Of a stretch of 64,000 bases of DNA, positions 48,286-60,200 are shown piece by piece. The notes under the pieces are model-generated. The model was not told where the DNA came from, did not search any database, and was given only the letters and a program-made list of their open reading frames with translations. Each line of letters opens with the position of its first letter. Positions within the stretch are counted from its first letter, which is position 1. Source of the DNA: Terebella lapidaria (lineage: Eukaryota > Annelida > Polychaeta > Terebellida > Terebellidae); NCBI GenBank assembly GCA_949152475.1, contig OX424558.1:31940651-32004650 (forward strand), given 5' to 3'. The position numbers and the translations under genes are program-made.

Positions 48286-51200
48286 CTATGAAATGGAAAT
48301 ATATTTCTCCTGATATGATTTTCTAGGAGAAAGCACTTTCATGCAATGACAGCTATCACCGGTAACATGAGTTCAGCATGTTCAGGGAAACATTGAATCC
48401 GACAGCACAACACACCTTGGCTGTTGTTCCATCTGGCACGCCAGATTCGCGGCAAGTTGTGACGAGATGCTTCCTCGCGCTTATGTTACTAAGGGCGACC
48501 TCCTTGCCAAGCCCAGCTCTCTCTGTGATGTCCTTCATATAGGACTTTATGGAATTCAAGCCATGAATCTGGAAACCAAAGATACATACCATATATAGTC
48601 CTTCAATATAAAATATGGGATAATAAGACGCATATATGGAAAATGTTTCGCTTTAAAAACTTTTGTGTTAATACTGCTGGTTTTGTAGGCCCATATATAC
48701 ACGTGCCTACAAGTCGCTTCCTTCAACACGGCGGACTTGGAGGAGAACACCTTCGGTTGGAGATAGAAAGGTGCTCCAATCTCACACATTTTCTTTGGTC
48801 TTCTCGCAGTGTATGCCTCGAACAGTCGCACTGGACAGTATGTTGGCTGCTCTGTGTCTTCAAACACTTTGATTACCTCTCTAACTTCCGCTGTTGTTCC
48901 CTGTCTTGTTTTTGAAACTCGCTCGGTGGTGGTAAGATATTTCCCTCCTGACGAGCTGCTGTGGATGACTACATCCCCCCATTTGAGATCATAGCTTTCT
49001 TGGTTGCTTCTCTTCCCGAAGCGTGTGCACATAATCCACCAGATTGAACTTTGTAACGCCTGTGGAGACTTTGATCCCAATGCGCCCGTCTGCCACATTG
49101 TGGCTAGCTCGTTTTCAGTTGGTGCTCTTTTCCTGTTGGCTCGATTACCTTTGCCTTGTTTCTTTAGATCTCTACACTTGCTTGAAATGGCCCCTCTGGA
49201 TGTGAAGAACTCTCGATCAGTGATAATGGATTTTGGATACTCTTTTTCTTTTAGGTATCTTTCGAAGCTGGACTGCTTTCCTTTCAGCGTGCTTGGTTCA
49301 TATTCCACATCCCCACTGCTGTCATCCTTCCTAACAGCCACGAAAAAGTGAGCCAAGAGTTCATTGAGCTGTTCTGGTGGAATTTCATGTGGTTGTCGGT
49401 TTTCTTTTTTCGACTGGAGAAACATAAGTAGGGTTTTGATGTGCGTCATAGTCTTTCGTTTCGTGTTTGGGTTCTTCTGCTTGTCGAGGAACTTGTTTAG
49501 GGCCTCGTGAGTCAATATGCTGGAATCTGCTGGAACTGGGTGTCATAACAGTGGTTTTCTTCTTTTTGGAATTCCCAGCTATCGGAAGGTTGACACTAGT
49601 CACACTACTGGCTGGAGACATAGGTGGGGTCATCCGGATCCTCCTCGTCATCACCATGCATTGAGATTTCTTCTACAATGGAAGGTATAAAGATAGATGT
49701 ATTATGCGTATTATTAAATGGCAAACATTTTTAATGTGAATTTTGAATTGGAATATTGAAGAAGTTGTGAATAAATGAAAAACTATAGTTATTTGTTTAT
49801 TTATATTATGAAAACAACATTAAATATACTATGTTAATTGATTTATTGTATTCCACTAATATTGTTCTCACCAAAAATATACTAACCTTGGCGTCTCTTG
49901 TCAGAAGTCTCAGTGACATCTTCGGGAATTGGCATGCTCATAAGGGCTTCATCCGAAATATCTTCAATTAGAAGTATATGGATTTTATTTTATGTTGGTG
50001 AAGTTTGAAACAAAATTAAATGCTACAAAACAATGTTAAAGAAATACAAGAATATATAACTACCATCTTCATATTGTTGAGTGCTCTGCAAACTTTGATC
50101 TGCAATGATAAAAAGGTTGATGTGTGTGTCCATTAGCTACCTAGAAACTTATACCATCAAGTTAACAATATCAAATTAGCACCAAATTCTCACAGTAGAA
50201 ATTAATACCATCAAGTAGAGGCTCAGGATCAGGACCATCCAATTCAGCGACATCCATGCTGTTGTCACGCCAAAGGGGCGTTTCAAGTGCTGAAGGGGAA
50301 GAGGGGCCGCGCTTTGACTGGTCTGTAATTTGAAAAAAAATGCATTAAACTGTATGAATCAATACAAGCAAGTGCTCATCATGTTTGAAATAAAATTGAT
50401 ACCATCAAGTAGAGGGTCAGGACCATCCCACTCAACAGCATTCATGTTGTCGTCATGACCAAAGGGCGATTCCAGCACTGGAGGGGAAGAGGGGCCGCGT
50501 TCTGACTGGTCAGAAATTTGATAATATTTGCATTAATGTTTATGAATCAATACAAGCAAGTGCATAAATATGCCAAAATTCATCGTGTTTGAAATAAAAT
50601 TAATACCATCAAGTAGAGGGTCAGGACCATCCCACTCAACAGCATCCATGTTGTCGTCATGACCAAGGGGCGTTTCCAGTGCTGGAGGGGAAGAGGGGCC
50701 GCGTTGTGACTGGTCTGTAATTTGAAAATATTTGCATTAATGTTCATGAATCAATACAAGCAAGTGCATAATTAATAGTATGCTAAAAATCATCAAGTTT
50801 AAAATAAAATTAATACCATGAAGTAGAGGGTCAGGACCGTCGCACTCAACAACATCCATGCTGTCGTCACGACCAAGGGACGTTTCCAGTGCTGGAGGGA
50901 AAGGGGGGCCGCCCTCTGGTTCGTGTGTAACATAACCTAATGATGATAATATTTCAATTGCATTAGGTTACATCAGGCTTTTTTTATTTACAGTAGACTA
51001 GTATCTTACAGTATCTTAACAAAGATTGTAATAGACAAAGATACCGCACTCCGCAAATTCGCGTGATTTTGCCGACCGTGGCGCCGCCAAGCGGTATCCG
51101 TGACGCTGTCAAGATGGAGAAAAACAACAATTGGCATTCTAAATCTCGAGGTGAGCACTGTTCAGCCATTGGATGCCGCCACAACAGAAAGAACAGTCGC

Positions 51201-54200
51201 TCGTTGAGTTTTTTCAGATTCCCAAAAGATCCTGCAAGGTAAATATGCAATATGTTTTTGTGTTATCACCTATTGTTGTGTAAAGATCGAGTTGAAGTGT
51301 GACGATTTCATTGAAATTTCTCACTGCTCTGACAGCTGTCAAAAGTCAGTGGGCGTGGCACACATCACTGTATGTGAACTAGACAGTATGGTCGCACTCT
51401 AACTGAATATCACACCGTATGTTATATTATTATATGGGAGCACATGTACAATCTAGTGGGCAATCCTGTTTCTCTATGATAATCAATGACAACGATGAGT
51501 TAATCAGTGACAGAAAATGATAAATACAGATAAAAAGAACATCTGGATTGTAATAAAGAACACTTTTCTATCATAACCAATTGTCATTCCGGATCCTAAG
51601 TATGGGAAATTAGTTGAAAATAAAATTGCCCACGTTATTGTAAATCCTAGCCATTATGGGTACTGTGTAAATGATCATGAGCAAGCGTGTACACGTTTTC
51701 TAATGTATTCCAGGTCACGAGTATGGGTACAGAATACAAGAAGACAGGATTTTCTGTCCAGAGACAGCGACAATCTGAGCAAGAATTGTGTACTATGTGC
51801 CGATCACTTTGAGGTACTGGTAATTTTGATGTCTTAATTAAAAATACTCTTTTTTTATCCACAAAAAATGTTCAAACTTTTAATTCAGAATGATGTAGAT
51901 CTAATTGCATCAATTTCGTTATATTTTTAGGAATCACAGTTCATGAACTCCAGGGAGAGAAACAAACTGATTTGGAATGCTGTGCCCTCCCTGTTTGACG
52001 TTCCTAATCCACCACCCCTCATTACACCAAAGCGGCCACCACCGAAGGATCGACAGCCTTTACCTGATAAAAAACCAAGAAAATCCGGTAAATGGTCCCA
52101 TGCAGTTCTACTTCATTTCTATTACTTTGGAATAATAAAAAATATATAAGTATCAAATATGTTGAATACATGTGTTACCAATTAAACTAGTTATTGATGA
52201 GGTGAAATCTTGCATTATTAAGGTAATAAGTGGATCACATTTTCAATTTGGTTGGCAATTCTATTTTTTCATGCTAATCAATGATAATGATGAGTTAATC
52301 AGTGGCACAAAATGATAATCACACATAAAAAGACAATTGTTTTTACTGTTAATGTTATTTGCAGTTTACTTTGTTTTGGACACATGCATACTGTAGAAGT
52401 ATGGGCTCTGCAATTGAGGTAAACATATTTTTACTCGATTTATATGTACTGTAATGTAAATTGTGCAACACCCTTATTCATGTTATTTATTCCAAGAGAA
52501 ATACTACGTTAGAAAATCACAAAATTTCATGTACATGTGAATAATCCCATGTTCGATAACAAGTGTATAGTTTTCATTAAGATGAGTCTTCTTCTCTGAA
52601 TTGACCGAAATGATAACACATCATGATTTTTGTGTGCAGATGTCCTCGATGGCGTGCAGGATGCCCCGTTTGTCCCACCTGGCCTGAGTCCTGGTTCCAC
52701 AACAATTGAAGGGAAGATGGCGAAGCTCAAGCGAAAAAATCGGGCTTTGAGAATGCAGGTAAATTTCAAAAACATAACATGTTTTTTTTTTACTTAGAAT
52801 CATTTTATTAATGTAGGTTAATGTGATCAGAAACGGTGCATCACAGAGCGAAACGAAAAGTAAATGTTTTAGAGGTACATTATATTGGGTGAATTTCAGC
52901 CTTAGCCTAATAATGTTACTGAATAACCATAAGTTATATTGGCCCATCTTCGTACCCTACAAGTGTACATGTAGCGAAACAAACTCCCCAAGTTTAGACC
53001 TTGACGTCTAGTTAGAAAATTTTTATTTAGAAGTGAAATGTGGGTAATTGAACAAAATGATTATGGAACAACATACTGCCTTTTCAGATTTACAGACTGC
53101 AAAAGAAGCAGTCAAGTATCAAATTCCTGACTAACAAAAAATCCAGAGCTAAGAAGGCTGAGGAGCTGGAGATACTGTTAAAAGAATTCCTGAGTGGTAA
53201 GGACTTTTGAAATTATAGCATTTCGGCAGAAATACCCTTTATGGTTTCATCAGAAGTAGGGCATTTCGGCATGGTTATGTAATTTTTAGCTTATCGGCCC
53301 TTTGGACCGATAAGCTATTGTCGTGGTTTTTCGTCCGGCGTCCGTCCGGGTCTGTAACTTTTTTTTGACATGATGAATTTCCCCATAAATTTGTGATAAC
53401 ATACATTGGACCAGTATCTAAAGACGTTTTTTTTATTGAATCGATTTTGCCGATTTGGTGGCCATTTTTGACGAAAAATTGCCAATTTTGGACTTTGGTG
53501 ACCATTTTCTCGAAAACCGTCTGATCAGTTTTGAGATTTTTGTTTCAAAGCATTCCTCTCATGTACCTCTATGACGTGTATAAGTTTCGTTGCCCTTGAA
53601 TCGCCGGTTCGCGTGTGGCAGCCATTTTGATTTTTGACGGGTTTATTAAGGAAACGAAATTTTTTGTCCCAAATCAAGTCACTATTCGTTTTGAGCCATT
53701 TCCCAGCAAAAAAAAAAAATTTGTATTTTTTTGGGCATTGAAAATTTTCTGGGACTTGGAAAAGTTTCACTCAATTTTTATGTTACCAGACCTATGGTCC
53801 GATAACCTATTGCCGTTGCGTCCGTCGTTCGTCTGTCGTCCGTCCACATTTTTATTTTTAAAGTTTACAGGCGGATTTTCCTGAAATTTTGCACAAAGCT
53901 GCCTAAAAATATTTCACGAGGGAGTTATTTTTTAGTTTTTTGATTTTCGCATTTTTCTCGAAATGATGGCCATTATTGATGAAAAATGGCCAATTTTGGA
54001 CTTTGGCGTCCATTTTATCAAAAACTGTCTGATCAGTTTTGAGATTTTTGTTTCAAAAGATTCCCCTTATGTACCTTTATGATGTGTATAAGTTTTGTTC
54101 CCCTTGAATCGCCGGTCTCCGTGTGGCGGCCATTTTGAATTTTTGGCGGGTCGGCGAAAAAAATTTTTTTGTCCCAAATCAGATTACTATCCATTTTCGG

Positions 54201-57200
54201 TCATTTCTAGGCAAAAAAAAATTTTACCCTCCCTTTGAAAAAATTTTTGGACTTGGAAAATTGTTGGCAATTTTTTCCTTCATAATGGGAACTGCCAGGA
54301 CTGTACTCATAGAACACTTGAAGATAGAGCTTAGATATTGGCACTTTCAAATAGGAAGTCATATATGGCGATTTGGGAGGTGACCTTGAATTTGACCTTG
54401 ATGACCTTGAAAGGTCAAAACAGCCATTTTGGGGTTTAAAAAAATGCCCAGATTTGCCTCTATAGATGAATTGCTTGCAGATAGAGCTTATGTTTGCATT
54501 ATGAACATATAGGAAGACATATATGGCACAACTAATGATGACCTTGAACTTGACGTCAGATGACATTGAGTGCCAAATGTCTGACTCGGAATGTGTAAAT
54601 TGACCTGAGCGGCCTAAACGATTCCACCCAGATATATCTTTGTATTATGAACATATAGAATATCAAATGCCGCACACATACATGTAATGGTGACATCGAA
54701 GTTCACACGGATGACCTTGATTGGTAAATCTCATGGTCATATGTTCACACTGCGAACCTTGATTGGTAAATCTCAAGGTCTGTTACCTGCCAATGCTGCC
54801 ATGGCCAAACCAAATTTGTCCGGTAACCTACATGTATCTTGTGCAGAGTAAACTCATAGAACACTTCAAGATAGAGTCTAAGTATTGGCACATCCAAATG
54901 GGAAATCACATGTTGCGGTTTGAGTGGTAACCTTGGGTTTGACCTACAATGACGTTGAAAGGTCAAAACGACCTTTTTTGTCGAAAAAACGATGAATTTT
55001 GACTTTGGTGGCCCTTTTCTCAAAGTCTATTCAGACAGTTTTCTTCAAAATCATGTATAAGATTCTTCTTATGTACCTTTGTGATGTGTATAAGTTTTGC
55101 TCAGGGATCAATTGTGGACATGTAGGAAATGCTATATGCTGAATATTCACGTGACCTTGAATTTGACCTCTGACCTCATTTTCAAGGTCAAGACCACAAA
55201 ATGGCTAATATCTCGCTTATTATCGACTTTACAGCTTAGGAATCAATTGTGGACATATAGGAAAGATATACGCTGAATATTCTGATGACCTTAAATTTGA
55301 CCTTTGACCTTATTTTCAAGGTCATAGCACAAAAAGGCTAATATCTTGCTTATTGTCAATTTAACAGCTTAGGAATAAATTGTGGACATATAGGAAATGA
55401 TATATCCATAATATTCTTGTGACTTTGAATTTCACCTTTGGCCTCATTTTTAAGGTCAGAGCGCAAAATGGGTAATATCTCTTCTATTATCAACTTTACA
55501 GCTTAGGAATCAATTGTGGACATATAGAAAATGATATATGCAGAATATTCTCGTGACATTGAACTTGGCCTTTCGCCTCATTTTCAAGGTCAGAGCGCAA
55601 AATGGTTAATATCTCGCTTATTATCGACTTTACAGCTGGGAATCAATTGCGAACATATAGGAAATGATATATGGTGAATATTCTCACGACCTTGAATTGA
55701 CCAATGACCTTGTTTTTAAGGTCACCAGACAAAAGGCTAAGATCTAAAATATATATTGTCCGGTAACCTTTCTTAGCCCTTGGGCTAATTTTTCCTTCAT
55801 AATGGGAGATGTGCGGAGAATACTCATAGAACACTTCAAGATAGAGCCTAAGTATTGGCACATTCAAATGGGAAATCATACATTGCGGTTTGAGTAGTGA
55901 CCTTGAGTTTGAACTTCAATGACCTTGGAAGGTCAAAAACGACCTCTTTCGTCGAAGAAAAACGATGAATTTTGTCTTTGGTGGCCCTTTTCTCAAAATG
56001 TATTCAGACAATTTTCCTCAAATGCATAAGATTCTCCCTATGTACCTTTGTGATGTGTAAAAGTTTTGTTGCCTTTGATTCGACAGTCTGTGAATAAATG
56101 TCATTAACGAAAACAATCTTCCGAGATGTAACTTGATCTCTTATTACAGTCCGTACAGAAAATGTGTTTCCGGCAACATTTACGAACATGTTTTGACAAT
56201 AGAGTTGAAGATCAGTGTATCAATTTATATGTTGGAAAATCAATACTCTGTGCAATTCTCATGATTGCCGGTAAACTACAGCACCCTTGGTGCTATGTTT
56301 TGACGTAAAAATTGCCAATTTTGGACTTTGAAATCTTTTGTGTTATACTACATTTGTCCGGTAACTTTTGCACGTTAATATGAAGCTATATACATGTAAT
56401 TATGTGTTTTAAAATGTAAGATTGACATGGAGTAATATTGATTGAGTACCAAGTATTCTGTTGTTATGCAGAACTAAATTATTCTTTTTTCAGGCTACCA
56501 ACTTAGCTTTTTGCTATCTCAAGTCAAGGCTTCTCAAAGGAAAGTTCAAGGCTATCGATGGACAAGCAGCGATAAGTCATTTGCTCTCAGCCTCATCCAT
56601 TCAAGCCCAAAAACCTACCGCCTGCTGCGCAAAACCTTCGCGTTACCATCAGTCCGCACTCTGAAGCGATGTATGGGTAATATACAGATGTATCCGGGGT
56701 TCTCAAAATCCATCATTCAAGCACTGGAGTTGAAAGTGCAGAATCTTCCGGAGGCTGCAAGGCTTGTCTGTCTGACTATGGATGAAATGTCCATCAAAGA
56801 GTCCGTCACCTACGACCCTGGAAGAGATCTGGTGGAGGGATTGTGCGATCGGAGTTTTTGCAACCATGCGCTAGTGTTTGTGGTGAAGGGGATGATCCAT
56901 CGCTGGAAGCAGCCCATCGGTTACTTCCTTTCAAGTGGGACCATGTCTGCTGATCAAATGGAGGACAAGCTCATCGAAGCCATCAGAATCCTAGAGAGAT
57001 TGAACTTGACGGTGAAAGTTGTTGTATGCGACCAAGGTGTCAACAACGTGAGCTTGGTGCAGTCCAAACTTGGTGTTACTGTGGAGAAACCCTACTTCAT
57101 ACACGGGGAAACCAAGATCTATGTGTTCTTCGATCCACCCCACCTGATCAAAAACATCAGGAATAACCTGAAGAACCATGGCTACAACGATGATGGGAAG

Positions 57201-60200
57201 TCAGTGCTGTTCGCACGTTTTTCGAAAAGGACTCCAGCAAGCCCATCAGGCTCTCCCCGAAACTCACCAAGAAACATATCAACTTGCCGCCTTTCAGTCA
57301 GCTACGGGTCAAGTACGCCACTCAAGTACTGAGTCATTCAGTCGCATCAGGGATTGCCTTCATGGTGCAGTGGGGACTGATGGATAAGGAGGCTGCTGAC
57401 ACATCCGCTTTCCTTTTGATCAGCTCTTCAACTGCTTCAACAGCAGCACACTCACCAGTACAGCAAAGATGAGGCATGCGTACAGTGCCACATCAGGGCA
57501 CAAGGAATTCCTACAACAAAAACTGGCCTGGCTTGACACTCTTCGCAGCAAAGGTAGATCTTGTTCGAACTACAAAGTCATATAATGTGATACTATAATT
57601 TATCCAGGGATTGTGGATTAAATTGAACTCTTATACAAATATATATTTAACATTATATTCATACATCTTTTGATATATATTGTCTTGTACCTTAGGTACG
57701 AGGCAGCCGCCCTGTTTGAAAGGTTGGAAGCTCACCATCAATGCCCTGATGCGCCTGTTTGAGGAACTCCACCAATCCATCCAGATCAAGTTCATATACA
57801 CACGTCAACTCAATCAGGATGTGGTGGAGAACCTGTTTTCTGTCATCAGATCGAAGGGTGGTGCCAGAGACAACCCTGATTCTTCCCAGTTTCGTGGGGC
57901 TCTGCGACAGGTCAATTATTACTTTATATACTGTATAAATATATATACACCCGTACATGTATCATATATGTTACATGTACGGGTGTATTTATGAAATTTT
58001 GATATATTTTTCATGTTCATACTTTCTCCAGTTATGATTCAGAAAGGTATTATTGATCATCATTAATAATTATTTTGCAGCAATATTCATTTTTCATACA
58101 TTATATACAATAATCATATTTGAGTAGATACATACATGCATGCATGTATCCCATACACATGCATATATTGAACATGTATACAATGTACAATGTACAGGTG
58201 ATGGTTGATGCCGTCCTGGCTCCCAGCAAACTGTCCAACTGTGAGGAAGATGTGGAGCAATTCCTTCTGTCCCTTCAGTCCCCAAACACACCCAAAGAGG
58301 TTAGTAGTATTCCTAGTCTGTGAAATTCATTCTGCATGTGGTTAGAGAGTCCTGATAAGTGATGTCACGATATATTTATTCATATCAGATGATACTGGTA
58401 GAACAGAGGGCTGATGTGACCTCTAACGACAACTTCACAACGACGACTGATCTCAGCTTCCAGGAGGTCAACGTTGTCACCTACGTTGGAGGCTACATCG
58501 TCCGCAAACTTCGTGAGAAAGTCTGCTTTGCATGCCAAGAGGACTTGACAGGAGGCACAACTGAACTTGCTGCCCCCAAAAGCTCATTCGTGGCGACCAA
58601 AAACCACAAGGATGCGAAAGAAGGACTACTATGTCCCAGCACCGTCCTGTCTACAACACTGGAGTCCTGTGAATCCCATTATCGCAAGATGATTGATGAT
58701 GTTGTGTTCGAGACGGGTGTTAAGAAGAGACTAGTGTCATCCCTAATGTCACATGTTGGCACAGAGGTATTCTGTTGCGACTCTTGTGCATTGCTAGAGC
58801 AGGTCGTCAGGATGTTCGTCAACATTCGTTTGCACCACTCACTGAAGCAAATGAATGTGAAACTTCAAGAATCGCGACAAAACCGTAAAAACAGGAAATT
58901 GCTCAAATTTAATCATGTGTAGATCACTGTGTGAATTAATGCCTTTATGGTTTTAGCAGAATTTCTTTTCCCTTTTTTCCGTCGTTTTGGTTTCCGACCA
59001 ATTACTTTAGTTTGCCTCGATGTACATGTACATGTATCTTCGCCAAATTTTCAACATTGGTCAGACATATGGAATAACCCTATTGTTTTTCAGCCGGATC
59101 CGAGGTCCGTGAGGATGAAATCCATGTAGATTTTTGGACTTAGTTTCCGCACAATAACTCAAAAAGTAAACAGGCAATGGCTGCAGAACTTTGCATGGAG
59201 GTTCATATACCAACAGGGAAGAACCCTATTGATTTTGGGATTAATCCATTGAACGATCTTTTACCTACATAGAGGTCGGAAGAGTTTTTGCCCAGGACGT
59301 TATTTTTGTAATTGTCGCCCTAGACAAACATGTCTAACGAATATTAGGGATAAACTTTGACCTTGACCTGAAATTTTTTTGCTGAGTCGGCATTTTAGGT
59401 TACCGGACCATTGGTCCGATAACCTATTGGCATGGCGTTGCGTCCATCGTCCGTCCGTCTGTCCGGTGTTAACATTTTTATCTTTAAAGTTAACGATCGA
59501 ATCTTTCTGAAATTTTGCACAAAAGTGCCTAAAAATATTTTGAGAAAGAGGTATTTTTTTGTTTTTTTATTTTCGCATTTTTTTCAAAATGGCGGCCGTT
59601 TTTGTCGAAAAACGCTCAATTTTGGACATTGACGGCCATTTTCTTAAAAACTGTCTGATCAGTTCTGAGTTTTGGGTTTCAAAAGATTCCCCTCATATAC
59701 CTCTGTGATATGTAAATGGCGGCCATTTTGTATTTTTGGCGGGTCGGCAAAAAAAAAAGTTTCCGCCCCAAATCGCATTACTATCAATTTTGGGCCATTT
59801 CTAGGCAAAAAAATTTGTTCACCCTTTGAAAAACATTTTGGACTTGGACAATTTTCAGCACTTTTTTCCTTCATAATGGGAGCTGTCAGGACTGTACTCA
59901 TAGAATGCTTGAAGATAGAGCTTAGAAATTGGCACTTTCAAATAGGAAGTCATATATGGCGACATGTGTGGTGACCTTGAATTTGACCTTGAAAGGTCAA
60001 AACAGGCATTTTGGGGTAAAAAAAATGGCCAGATTTGCCTCTATAGATGAAATGCTTGCAGATAGAGCTCATGTTTGCATTATGAACATATAGGAAGACA
60101 TATATAGCACAACTAATGATGACCTTGAACTTGACGTCAGATGACCTTGAGTGCCAAATGTCTGACTTGGAATTGTGTAAATTGACCTGAGCGGCTTAAA

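Larger units (their letters stand above)
53288..56375 (+). mobile_element. Hairpin-ended element in transposase intron 5, outer copy
   Basis: It starts at the hairpin AGCTTATCGG/CCGATAAGCT (53,288-53,316), then GTCCGGCGTCCGTCCGG. It is interrupted at 53,781 by a second copy and resumes at 55,789 with TTCCTTCATAATGGGAG. Near the right end are the hairpin AGCACCCTTGGTGCT (56,280-56,294) and GTCCGGTAAC (56,355). Inner segments match 19,400-20,661 on the reverse strand. No coding sequence. The right boundary is uncertain. Confidence 0.55.

Noticed and set aside
49004..49351. 115-codon plus-strand frame with signal-like start
   Set aside because: It is antisense to the main DUF3504 exon, which has recognisable family motifs on the other strand.
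51013..51019. An 8-bp target duplication for the P element
   Set aside because: Only seven bases (ATCTTAA) match next to both ends. The eighth differs on either side, so I report 7 bp although 8 is typical of the superfamily.
50984..51250. 88-codon minus-strand frame as a possible 5' exon of the DUF3504 gene
   Set aside because: It is antisense to THAP exon 1 and crosses the P element end. The first exon at 63,131-63,242 fits phase and family better.
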